6,933 nt of DNA from Anaerolineae bacterium (GCA_030673735.1 DAOVIK010000079.1:1-6933), one strand, 5' to 3'. Positions 1 through 6,665 are shown, counted from the stretch's first letter. Translations and numbers: made by a program. Notes: generated by a model from the letters alone, not told the origin.

Positions 1-1190
1 CCAGACACGTCCCTTCCGAGGCACACAGCCAGCGGGGATTCGATCGACTGGAAGGCTGCCGATTCCAGTATCGGACGCATGCGCACCAAGCCCTTGCGAC
101 GATTGGGAACTTCGATGCCGACGTAGGGGTGGCCGGGAACCGGTGCTTCAATGCGCAATCGCGGCGCCGAAAGCGCCAGGGCGAGATCGTCTGTCAGCGC
201 CGAAATCTGCGATACGCGTACCTTGTTCTTGCGCGTCTCGCCATTGGGGCCTACTTGCTCGATGTAACCCGGCTCCACCGCAAACTGCGTCACCGTCGGG
301 CCGGTGCGAAAGTCAACAACGCGGACCGGCAGCCCGAAATCGGCCAGCGTCTTTTCAATGAGGCCGGCGGTTTGGTTGACCTCCCTGGCGGTAACACGCA
401 TAGGCTCCCCTCGGTCCATCAAATCCAGCGAGGGCAGGCGTCTGTCGCGCTTCGCTTCATCTGCCGGAGCTTCATCGGGCGCATCTGGGAGATGAAAGTC
501 CTTGCGATACTCTCTTGGCAGCCGTTGCCTTTTCGCCGCTTTGCGAGCGGGTCGATCCTCATCCTCGGCAGGGGCTTCCACGGTCGGCCGGATCGGGCTC
601 GGCGTCCGCCCCGCAGCCGCGCGACGCTCCGATGCCCGGCTCGTCCACTCCCTCAGCAAGATCGCAAGCGGGCCGAGAGAATAGATGATTGCCAGCAAGG
701 TGATCAACACGAGAAGGATCGTGCTGGCCCAGCCGCCTAACAGGTCGCGCAACACCTTGGCGACCACCCAGCCGACCAGTCCTCCCCCTTCCCCATGATC
801 AGCGAGCGCAAGCGACACCCCATCCAAGACCGAAAGGAAGCCCAAAACGCCAATATAGGCCACTTCTAGGGAGACAACGCGCGCCCAGGATATTTGCCAC
901 GTGCGTCCTATGCGATGCATGAACAGCAAAACCGCCACTGCCCCTAGGCCAACGGGAACCAAGATCGCGCCATATCCCAGCCAGCGCCAGAGCCAATCGG
1001 CCCACGCATCGATCAACCGCCCCTGCGTAAGGCCTGCAAGCCCCAGGGCAGTTACGATAGCTGCTGCAGCCAGCAAGAGTGCCGTCAGATCGTCGGCGTA
1101 ATGCCTCATCCGCTGCATGATTCGCCATAGGATCGGTTGATCCAGAGAGCCTCTCTCGCTGCCCTTGGCGTCAGGTGGCTTTACAGCCAT
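1..1190 (-). CDS. ftsK: FtsK/SpoIIIE DNA translocase, N-terminal part (runs off left edge)
   Basis: This is the first 396 codons of a septum-located, ATP-driven DNA translocase that pumps chromosome termini apart at division. An N-terminal membrane domain has four hydrophobic segments at about residues 35-54, 70-91, 104-129 and 138-180. A charged, Pro/Ala/Glu/Arg-rich linker covers about 183-255. The start of the motor (alpha/beta) domain follows, with GPTVTQFAVEPG at 297-308 and APVPGHPYVGIEVPN at 349-363, both characteristic of FtsK. The Walker A and B motifs and the gamma DNA-reading domain would lie beyond the window, so completeness cannot be judged. ATG at 1190 is chosen because an in-frame stop lies 21 bases upstream and a purine-rich GGAGAGAAGAAGG sits just before it. 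No other ATG occurs before residue 25. The family is clear from the motor-domain motifs; only the C-terminal half is unknown. Confidence 0.93.
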   Translation of the reverse strand, partial: MAVKPPDAKGSERGSLDQPILWRIMQRMRHYADDLTALLLAAAAIVTALGLAGLTQGRLIDAWADWLWRWLGYGAILVPVGLGAVAVLLFMHRIGRTWQISWARVVSLEVAYIGVLGFLSVLDGVSLALADHGEGGGLVGWVVAKVLRDLLGGWASTILLVLITLLAIIYSLGPLAILLREWTSRASERRAAAGRTPSPIRPTVEAPAEDEDRPARKAAKRQRLPREYRKDFHLPDAPDEAPADEAKRDRRLPSLDLMDRGEPMRVTAREVNQTAGLIEKTLADFGLPVRVVDFRTGPTVTQFAVEPGYIEQVGPNGETRKNKVRVSQISALTDDLALALSAPRLRIEAPVPGHPYVGIEVPNRRKGLVRMRPILESAAFQSIESPLAVCLGRDVS

Positions 1191-1382
1191 GCCTTCTTCT
1201 CTCCGGTTTCACTTGCGCATGGGGGACGCGCCGGTCGCGCGCCCGTCCCTGCCGTGCTATGCCGAAGGATAAGCCTCCGATTCGTTCGGAAAATACCTGG
1301 CATCCGTCGAACTCAATCACATACCCTTGAAGGAATTCCGTTCTAGACCGCAGTCTTCACCTTCGCAGCTTTGGGCAAGATG
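1191..1382 (-). other. Intergenic region between the sensor gene and ftsK
   Basis: These 192 non-coding bases lie after the stop of the membrane sensor gene and before ftsK. They should hold the end of the upstream transcript and any ftsK promoter. I see no stem followed by a T-run in the minus-strand direction. A possible but poor promoter has TTGAGT (minus strand, about 1320-1315) and TATTTT with a short 15-base spacer. The only strong structure is the GC-rich stem-loop listed separately. Read-through from the upstream genes into ftsK therefore cannot be excluded. Confidence 0.5.
1223..1249 (-). other. GC-rich stem-loop upstream of ftsK
   Basis: On the minus strand GGGACG (1249-1244) pairs with CGTCCC (1228-1223). 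After a two-base bulge, three more G/C pairs leave a seven-base loop. It sits 33-59 bases upstream of the ftsK start. No T-run follows on either strand, so it is not a classical intrinsic terminator. It could be a transcript-end stabiliser, a 5'-leader hairpin of ftsK, or a chance palindrome in GC-rich DNA. Confidence 0.4.
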
Positions 1383-3311
1383 TCAATCCCCTGCCTTGAC
1401 TTGATCGTTGCTTTTGGCTACTACCTCGCCCTCCATCCTGGCAATCGCGCGCGCCACGCGTTCGAAGGCAACTCGCTGCTTGCGATATAGATCGGCCTCC
1501 GACATCGCCAGGCGCATGGCTACGTCGCGGACCTTGCGTCCTTCCAATACCTTCATTTCCAGGATGTTGTACAGCACCCATTCTGCCGTGAAGCGACGCT
1601 CGCCTTCCGGCCGCACCCAATCGATGGCTCGGCGCAGTATAGAGCGCAGGGCGTTGACTGCGTTGCCATCGTGCTCTTCCATGGCTTCGCGCACCACCTG
1701 CAGTCTCAACAGCGGGCTCCCCGTCAGGCGCGGGCCGCCCCAGAAGTGGGCCAACGCGTCTCGCACGAGATGCACGAAGTCAGCTTCCGAGCGCACTCCT
1801 TCCAATGGTGTCTGAAAGGCATCCGCCCCACCATAGCGAGCTGCCACCCGCATCCTATGGATGGCTTCTACTTGAGGAACCAGGCGATCCACAACACCAA
1901 ACACCTCGCGCTGCAGCAGCCGGTCGGAGAGGGCGTTCGAGGCCCTTTCTACCATTATGCTGAGTGCTTGCTCTTCCTCGGCATCGAAATCCGGCTTGTC
2001 ATTCGTAGCGCGCAATCCCATTATGCCGATCATATCGTCGGATATCGGCGAATGCAGGGGAATCAGCCAATACGAATCCCAGGTGAAAACCGTCCCCAGG
2101 TTTTCGAACTCCACGCGCTCATCGCTCATCAGCACTGGGGGAAGATCCTCCGATTCACGCAGGGGATCGTCGGGCCCCACGGCCACCTCCAGCTCCAACC
2201 CTTGCGCGTCAAGGGCAGCCACAAACGCCGAGCGCGTGTCGCAAATATCGCAGACCGCGTTGAGGACCGATTCCAGGAACTGTCGCAAGTCGCCGGTGGT
2301 CAACACGCGCTCCTCGAGGAGATGCAAGCGCGCGATGTCGTTGCGATCCTCGCCATAGAAGAGCCAGCGCTCCCATGCCGGCCTCATGAGGGTGATGGCA
2401 AACTGCAGTACGAGCAAGGTGGAAACCATAGCAAATGGTCCAGCAATGCTGTTCTCGAGGCCGACGAAATCCGCTACACGATTGACCAATATCGTCACGG
2501 CGGCTACCGTGGAAGCGACAAACGGGCCACGCATGATCCATTGGAACAGCCGGCTCTTGACGACCCGGTCAGGATGCGCCACACCGAAGTACGCCACGGC
2601 ATAGGCCATCATCACCATCAGCCCGGTGACTGAGGCATTGATCATCAAGAGAATAGACCAGAATAGATGTGGAAGGGTGCCAATAACGGCCCCCCCGAGC
2701 AGAGTCACGAATGGAAAGGAGGCGAACAGCGGCGCAACCGCGCCCAGCATCAGGTAGGCCATGCGGCGGCGGCTCACGCTGGTAAGGCAGCGCTGGTAGG
2801 CGCGCCAGAAGTTGTAGCCCGCAAGAGCCAGGCTACCAAAGAAGAAGATGGCGAAGAGCGGGAATAGCGGTCCCGGCTCCAAGAACACGGCAGATCCGAC
2901 GCGCAGCGTATCACCCACGACGTAGGGTGTCAGGCCCGCCAATATCAATGTCACGCCACTGAGCGCGAAGCCCGCGCGCACCACCACAAGGCGCCGCCCG
3001 CGAGAAGGTCTTCCTGTGGAGGCGAGCAGCGAGTCAGATAGATGCAGATAGGTGGCGGGGACGAAGCTTATGCCGACCCACTGCAAGCGCAGCCACATTT
3101 CGATCTCGCCATCGGGGAAGGCCGAGCCCGCCAGGACGTCGCCGAAATAGGCCATGGTGACCGTGGCCAAGAGCAACGCGAACGCACGAGCTACGCGATC
3201 CCTCAGATTGAACGTCAGGGCATAAAGCAAGAGGGAGAATGCGGTGATCGTGTTGCCGATGCTCAGGATTTCGTTGAGCAGCAGCAGCGAATTAAGCGAA
3301 AACTCATACAT
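1383..3311 (-). CDS. Polytopic membrane sensor: multi-TM region, GAF domain, C-terminal HTH-like segment
   Basis: This 642-residue protein begins with about nine hydrophobic segments (roughly residues 9-33, 40-62, 72-98, 108-128, 150-170, 185-205, 207-240, 262-280, 288-308). The layout resembles the N-terminal multi-TM sensor region of some histidine kinases. A coiled linker (about 320-340) leads to a GAF-like domain at about 340-465. After a helical region comes a segment at about 570-625 that looks like a helix-turn-helix: VRDVAMRLAMSEADLYRKQR at 594-613, with the recognition helix starting near 606. I see no phospho-acceptor H-box, ATP-lid motifs (N-box, GxG), GGDEF, EAL or HD signature, so this is not an ordinary kinase or cyclase. 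A one-component, membrane-bound regulator is the simplest inference; a protein-interaction output is the alternative. It is the last gene of the run, 15 bases after the acetyltransferase stop, with only a weak ribosome site (AGG about 10 bases before the ATG), which suggests translational coupling. Confidence 0.75.
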   Translation of the reverse strand: MYEFSLNSLLLLNEILSIGNTITAFSLLLYALTFNLRDRVARAFALLLATVTMAYFGDVLAGSAFPDGEIEMWLRLQWVGISFVPATYLHLSDSLLASTGRPSRGRRLVVVRAGFALSGVTLILAGLTPYVVGDTLRVGSAVFLEPGPLFPLFAIFFFGSLALAGYNFWRAYQRCLTSVSRRRMAYLMLGAVAPLFASFPFVTLLGGAVIGTLPHLFWSILLMINASVTGLMVMMAYAVAYFGVAHPDRVVKSRLFQWIMRGPFVASTVAAVTILVNRVADFVGLENSIAGPFAMVSTLLVLQFAITLMRPAWERWLFYGEDRNDIARLHLLEERVLTTGDLRQFLESVLNAVCDICDTRSAFVAALDAQGLELEVAVGPDDPLRESEDLPPVLMSDERVEFENLGTVFTWDSYWLIPLHSPISDDMIGIMGLRATNDKPDFDAEEEQALSIMVERASNALSDRLLQREVFGVVDRLVPQVEAIHRMRVAARYGGADAFQTPLEGVRSEADFVHLVRDALAHFWGGPRLTGSPLLRLQVVREAMEEHDGNAVNALRSILRRAIDWVRPEGERRFTAEWVLYNILEMKVLEGRKVRDVAMRLAMSEADLYRKQRVAFERVARAIARMEGEVVAKSNDQVKAGD

Positions 3312-3326
3312 CAGCCAAGCCTGCGA

Positions 3327-3866
3327 CTAACGCAATTCATTCACAAAGAAGATTGCGATGTCCTGATCGAGGTAATAGCGATCGCTGAAGCCGGCAAAGA
3401 TGAACCCCATCTTCTTGGCCAGCCGAATGGCGGGAACGTTCTTGCTCTGCATCTCCATGAACAGCCTAGTCATGCCGTGTTCCATGCACCAAACGCAAGC
3501 TGCTGCCAGCAGTCGCGATCCGAAGCCTTGTCGTCGATGAAGCTTTTCAACGGCCAGGTCCGTTACCCAGCCTGAGCCCGGCGCGGGTCCGACAACAAGC
3601 GCGAGGTAGCCCACGCGAACTTCATCGAGTTCGGCCACCAGGAAGGCCGGGAAATGCGACCATTCGGCTGCCAGGCGCTGCGGATCGCGCGGATAGTTAA
3701 CACGCATCGGGCGAGGCAGCCGGACCTCGCGAAACGTGGCTCCCTCTCCCGAAGAATCATCGTCGGTGGCCATCTGCCAAACGTGATCTGTGCTGTAGCT
3801 GTGGTCGAAGGCCAGCAACTCGAGGATGTCGGAAGATATGGCCGGCCGAATGATGACTTCTGGCAC
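3327..3866 (-). CDS. GNAT-family N-acetyltransferase
   Basis: A 179-residue cytosolic enzyme predicted to transfer an acetyl group from acetyl-CoA to an amine. The C-terminal half carries the fold signature. The beta4 strand and motif A run WVTDLAVEKLHRRQGFGSRL at 100-119; R111-x-x-G114-x-G116 is the CoA pyrophosphate loop. Motif B follows as EMQSKNVPAIRLAKKMGF at 138-155, ending in an aromatic strand (YYLDQDIAIFF at 164-174). This arrangement resembles RimI-like protein or peptide acetyltransferases, but the N-terminal half (1-70), which shapes substrate choice, is not one I recognise, so the substrate is unknown. The start is GTG at 3866, supported by AAGGGGG six bases upstream; no ATG would preserve the first beta strand (EVIIRPA). 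It lies 47 bases after the Ig-like membrane gene and 15 bases before the sensor gene, consistent with co-transcription. Confidence 0.88.
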   Translation of the reverse strand: MPEVIIRPAISSDILELLAFDHSYSTDHVWQMATDDDSSGEGATFREVRLPRPMRVNYPRDPQRLAAEWSHFPAFLVAELDEVRVGYLALVVGPAPGSGWVTDLAVEKLHRRQGFGSRLLAAACVWCMEHGMTRLFMEMQSKNVPAIRLAKKMGFIFAGFSDRYYLDQDIAIFFVNELR

Positions 3867-3913
3867 CCTATACCCCCTTCCTCAGGCTTGGAGCGACGGA
3901 CGGGATTGAGCGA

Positions 3914-4582
3914 TCATGGACTGGGAACCACCCGCACCTGTATCACGCATTCCGGAGCAGCCTCCCCGGCGGTATCGGTTACGATCAGACGCAGGAAATA
4001 CTCTCCCGCAACCAGCCAGGTCGTATCCCAATTTCCCAAATCATCGTCTATCACTACCGTATCACCCGCCGCAATCACATTCCAAGAAGCCTCAGGGCTC
4101 ATTAGCATGTAGTGATACTGGTAAAACCCAAAGGCCGTGCTATTTGCCGTTCCCCTCACTTCTACCACGCCGCTTATCGTGCTGCCGTCTTCGGGCCAGG
4201 AGAAGCTCACGTTCGGGTCAGGACAATCCAAGATGGGCATTCCATTGCCGGGGCTCAAGGTCGGTGCTGCAAAATCCGGCCCCTGCTGGGTCGACTGTGA
4301 GTCCGAAGTTTGAACCACCCCTTGATAGCCGCTCGCCTGAAACGCCGGGCTTACGAAATTGGCCACCACGAAGACTGCCACCGCGACCGCGAAGATCAGC
4401 GCCAGCATGGCTGCGGCTTGCGTAAGTCTGCTAAGCGAACGTTCACGTTCCAGGCCAAAGACGGCCTTGCGAAGCTCAGCTGCCTTGATCAGGCTGAGTC
4501 TTAGATAGATCAAGCCAACAAAGAGCAAGATGAAGTAGATCCAGGTTTGGCTTTCTTCGATAAAGCGTAGAGCTTCTGCCAT
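3914..4582 (-). CDS. Two-TM membrane protein with extracytoplasmic Ig-like domain
   Basis: A 222-residue protein with two hydrophobic helices at about 14-32 and 56-77. A basic loop between them (R28, K33, R38, K39, R46, R48, R52) should be cytoplasmic by the positive-inside rule, placing both ends outside the membrane. A Ser/Gln/Pro/Gly-rich linker (about 85-115) leads to a beta-rich domain at about 118-218. That domain has DGSTISGVVEVRGTANS at 132-148, LGNWDTTWLVAGEYFLRLIV at 182-201 and a closing VIQVRV strand. This pattern recalls small Ig-like modules found on Chloroflexota cell-surface proteins and behind some penicillin-binding proteins; that comparison is from memory. Cys120 and Cys212 bracket the domain and could form a disulfide. 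No catalytic domain is seen, so it may be a surface binding or scaffold protein. The start lies 12 bases after the PNP stop and has only a weak ribosome site, again suggesting coupling. Confidence 0.75.
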   Translation of the reverse strand: MAEALRFIEESQTWIYFILLFVGLIYLRLSLIKAAELRKAVFGLERERSLSRLTQAAAMLALIFAVAVAVFVVANFVSPAFQASGYQGVVQTSDSQSTQQGPDFAAPTLSPGNGMPILDCPDPNVSFSWPEDGSTISGVVEVRGTANSTAFGFYQYHYMLMSPEASWNVIAAGDTVVIDDDLGNWDTTWLVAGEYFLRLIVTDTAGEAAPECVIQVRVVPSP

Positions 4583-4594
4583 TACTCAACCAGC

Positions 4595-5443
4595 TCAAAG
4601 CCGGCGAAGAACCCCCCTGATCAGTGTCGTCAGCTTCGGTACTAATATCTGCCCCGCTTCCAGAACTTCCTCGTGCGTGGTTACAGTATCTCCATCCAGA
4701 TTGGCCTTATTGCTGATGCCCGACACTCCCAAGACACGCGTGCCTCCGTGACGAGCAACAATGACTTCCGCCACTGTGGACATGCCAACTGCATCCGCGC
4801 CCGCGGCTCTCAGAAATCGCAGATCCGCCGGCGTTTCGAAATTTGGACCTCCCAGGCAAACGTAAACGCCCTCCTGCAGTTCGATCCCCTCTTCCTTTGC
4901 GACCTCCCTCGCCTGCGCCATCAGCTCCCGGTCGTAGGCTTGGCTCATGTCGGGGAATCGCGGACCAAAGGATTCCAGGTTTGGTCCGCGCAGAGGAGAG
5001 GCGCCAGCCATGCCCATGAAGTTGATGTGATCGGTGATCAGCATCAGCTCCCCGGGCATGAAGTCGGGGTTCACGGCTCCCGCGGCATTGGTGACAATGA
5101 GTATCTCGACCCCCAGGGTCTGCATGACGCGCGCCGAAATGCCGATGCGCGGCATCGAATATCCCTCGTAGTAGTGCGACCTGCCCTGCAGAACGAAGAC
5201 CGGTTGGCCCTCAAGCTCACCAATCACAAGCTGACCGGCATGGCCTTCGATCGTCGATTGTGGCCATCCCGGAACCTCGCCGGTCGGGATCTTGGTTGCT
5301 GAAGCGACACCTTCCGCCAAGCCGCCAAGGCCTGAGCCCAGGATCATTCCCACGCGCGGCTGCAAATCCGTGTGCGAACGAAGGAATTCCGTTGCTACTT
5401 CAATGTCATTAAGACTGAGGAATTGATTCAACCGTGCCACCAT
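4595..5443 (-). CDS. punA: Purine nucleoside phosphorylase (trimeric, class I)
   Basis: This enzyme splits purine (deoxy)nucleosides with phosphate into free base and (deoxy)ribose-1-phosphate, in cytosolic purine salvage. All motifs of the low-molecular-mass trimeric type are present: ILGSGLG with Ser37, GHAG with His68, GRSHYYEG with Arg88, His90 and Tyr92 for phosphate and sugar, NAAG with Asn119, GGPNFET with Phe202 and Glu203, VGMSTV with Met221 and Ser222, SNKANLDG with Asn245, and THEE with His258. The Glu203/Asn245 pair is the one used for 6-oxopurines, so guanosine and inosine are the expected substrates. Length (282) is normal for the family. The ATG at 5443 overlaps the recombinase-like gene by 35 bases and has a purine run immediately against it. 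TTG at 5431, with GGTGG five bases upstream, is a plausible alternative start that removes four residues and loses nothing conserved. Confidence 0.95.
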   Translation of the reverse strand: MVARLNQFLSLNDIEVATEFLRSHTDLQPRVGMILGSGLGGLAEGVASATKIPTGEVPGWPQSTIEGHAGQLVIGELEGQPVFVLQGRSHYYEGYSMPRIGISARVMQTLGVEILIVTNAAGAVNPDFMPGELMLITDHINFMGMAGASPLRGPNLESFGPRFPDMSQAYDRELMAQAREVAKEEGIELQEGVYVCLGGPNFETPADLRFLRAAGADAVGMSTVAEVIVARHGGTRVLGVSGISNKANLDGDTVTTHEEVLEAGQILVPKLTTLIRGVLRRL

Positions 5444-6299
5444 CCTCTCGTGAAAGCGAGGCCATGCGGATCAAGCGGATGGCCGTTGGACTCGAGAGCC
5501 CTAGCACGCGCTGCACCTCTCGCGTTTTCACTCCCTTGGCGAGTAGATGGTTGGCCAGCGTGTGGCGCAGCGTGTGCGGAGAAACTTCGTCGCCCAGTGC
5601 CAATGCCGAAGCCCAGCGTTTGACCACCAACCACAGCCCCTGCCTGCTCAAACGGCGACCGCGTTGGTTCAGAAACAAGGCCTGCTCATCATGAGTTTTC
5701 AGCAGGTTGGGACGACCCTCGTACATGTACGACCTCAGTGGATCTTGCGCCACGCCCAATGGCAATCGCATGCCGAATCTCGAGGGCTTCCGGATCATGC
5801 CTTGCTCAAGGCTCACATCGGACACCTGCAGCGCGACCAACTCTGCGGCGCGCATTCCCGTGGCATAGAGCACTGCCATGATGGCGCCATCGCGCAGCCC
5901 GCTAGCCGACTTGGACGCCAGCGGAGCCTGCATCAGCATATCGACTTCCTCTTGCGATAGAACACGCGGGCTCCGCCTGGGAGTCGGCGGCGGCTTCAGA
6001 TCCTGAATCAAGGAATGATCGCAGCGTCGCTCCACTTGGCTGAGATACTCCAGGAAACTGCGCAAGGCAGCCATCTTCCTGGATACTGTGGCAGGACGAT
6101 AATCCTGCTCCGTAAGCCACTCCACGTAGCCTTCCAGCATCTCCTTCGTGAATTCATCCGGAGAAACAGCTACGATGTGCTGCGATGCGAGGACCTTTTC
6201 CATCTGCACAAGGTCCGCACGGTAGGCCAGCAGCGTGTTCTGCGCACGTCCTCTATGATCTTCCAGGTACACCAGGAACTTATCGATGGCTTCCTTCAT
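5409..6299 (-). CDS. XerC/D-family tyrosine recombinase homologue lacking the catalytic tyrosine
   Basis: This 296-residue protein has the size and two-domain plan of XerC/XerD. A helical SAM-like core-binding domain spans about 1-88 (TLLAYRADL at 22-30, ATVSRKMAALRSFLEYL at 70-86) and the catalytic fold about 110-280. Arg-I is present (LYATGMRAAELVAL at 144-157, Arg150), as is the H-x-x-R box (SPHTLRHTLANHLL at 240-253, His242 and Arg245). The rest of the active site is degenerate. The usual LGH is LGL (Leu268), and the nucleophilic Tyr expected nine residues later falls on Ile277, with no Tyr anywhere after position 193. The beta-hairpin Lys region (RKPSRFGMRLPLG, 170-182) also lacks the usual G-K-G. 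It should still bind DNA but is unlikely to cut and rejoin it. It is first in a five-gene run, with a strong GGAGG ribosome site seven to eight bases before the ATG and an extended -10 promoter upstream. Its 3' end overlaps pnp. Confidence 0.88.
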   Translation of the reverse strand: MKEAIDKFLVYLEDHRGRAQNTLLAYRADLVQMEKVLASQHIVAVSPDEFTKEMLEGYVEWLTEQDYRPATVSRKMAALRSFLEYLSQVERRCDHSLIQDLKPPPTPRRSPRVLSQEEVDMLMQAPLASKSASGLRDGAIMAVLYATGMRAAELVALQVSDVSLEQGMIRKPSRFGMRLPLGVAQDPLRSYMYEGRPNLLKTHDEQALFLNQRGRRLSRQGLWLVVKRWASALALGDEVSPHTLRHTLANHLLAKGVKTREVQRVLGLSSPTAIRLIRMASLSREDGGTVESIPQS

Positions 6300-6311
6300 G
6301 GTTCCCCCTCC
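6294..6311 (-). promoter_or_regulatory. Strong ribosome binding site of the recombinase-like gene
   Basis: The minus strand reads CGGAGGGGGAAC directly before the ATG at 6299, a perfect GGAGG core at good spacing. It is the strongest ribosome site in the window, in contrast to the weak ones inside the run, and it fixes the start of the recombinase-like gene. Confidence 0.75.
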
Positions 6312-6324
6312 GTGATTGCGGCGG

Positions 6325-6340
6325 CCGCTCGATTATAACA
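6325..6340 (-). promoter_or_regulatory. Extended -10 promoter of the five-gene run
   Basis: On the minus strand the sequence is TGTTATAATCG: a perfect TATAAT (6337-6332) preceded by TG one base upstream (6340-6339), the extended -10 form. At 15-18 base spacers no hexamer resembles TTGACA, as is typical of extended -10 promoters. Transcription would start near 6325, giving a leader of about 25 bases that ends in the GGAGG ribosome site. A GCGGCCGC palindrome (6321-6328) lies at the predicted start point. Confidence 0.6.
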
Positions 6341-6425
6341 TCGCCGAAGAGCGACCTCGTATTCGCGAGAGCTTGGCAGTATTTTTCGGACCGCACGAAG
6401 CATGTCTTGGCTTGATAAACGCAAT

Positions 6426-6665
6426 CTAGATGCCCGAGCTGATTTCCTCCAGCTTCTCGATTTCTTCCCGATTCAATCGAATATCTGTTGAGCCCAGATT
6501 GTCCTCCAACTGCTCGATCGATCGCGGACCGATGATCGGGCTGGTTATCGAGGCGCGGGATAGCATCCACGCCAGCGCGATTTGCGAGATCGTCTTGCCA
6601 TGCGCCTCGCCCAACGAACGAAGTTCCTCGATTGCCATCCAACTGCGCTCGTTCTTCATGTAATT
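6426..6665 (-). CDS. Aldo/keto reductase, C-terminal fragment
   Basis: The last 79 codons of an NAD(P)H-dependent aldo/keto reductase, a TIM-barrel oxidoreductase acting on carbonyl compounds. The readable part matches the C-terminal cofactor-binding end of the family: NERSWMAIEELRSLGEAHGK, ISQIALAWMLSRA, then TSPIIGPRSIEQLEDNLG and a closing LNREEIEKLEEIS helix. The catalytic Asp-Tyr-Lys-His residues belong to the missing N-terminal three quarters. The minus-strand frame stays open to 6923, but those extra residues are the antisense of an RNase Y gene and do not look like aldo/keto reductase, so homology stops at about 6665. The gene lies 126 bases upstream of the recombinase-like gene on the same strand. 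It is either truncated by a rearrangement or cut by an assembly join. Confidence 0.85.
   Translation of the reverse strand, partial: NYMKNERSWMAIEELRSLGEAHGKTISQIALAWMLSRASITSPIIGPRSIEQLEDNLGSTDIRLNREEIEKLEEISSGI

Noticed and set aside
129..740. Plus-strand open frame (203 codons) opposite ftsK
   Set aside because: The minus strand encodes the FtsK linker and motor domain here; the plus translation is Arg-rich and featureless.
1285..1305. Small inverted repeat TCCGA...TCGGA followed by an A-run as a terminator
   Set aside because: In the minus-strand direction of transcription the T-run precedes the stem instead of following it, and the stem is only five pairs.
1357..1620. Minus-strand 87-codon frame overlapping the end of the sensor gene
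   Set aside because: It is an out-of-frame shadow rich in Arg, Gly and Ser with no ribosome site or domain.
1671..2633. Long plus-strand open frame (320 codons) opposite the membrane sensor gene
   Set aside because: It is rich in His, Gln and Arg with no recognisable domain, and lies wholly antisense to a gene with clear TM and GAF structure. Such shadows are common in GC-rich DNA.
1383..3311. Histidine kinase assignment for the polytopic sensor
   Set aside because: The N-terminal layout fits such sensors, but no H-box, N-box or glycine-rich ATP-lid motif is visible in the 180 residues after the GAF domain.
4673..5302. Plus-strand open frame (209 codons) opposite pnp
   Set aside because: It is antisense to a fully motif-complete phosphorylase, and its own translation shows no family features.
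5409..5560. Frameshift as the cause of the missing recombinase tyrosine
   Set aside because: The other two minus-strand frames contain either stops or no Tyr in a suitable context near the expected site, so a single indel would not restore the motif.
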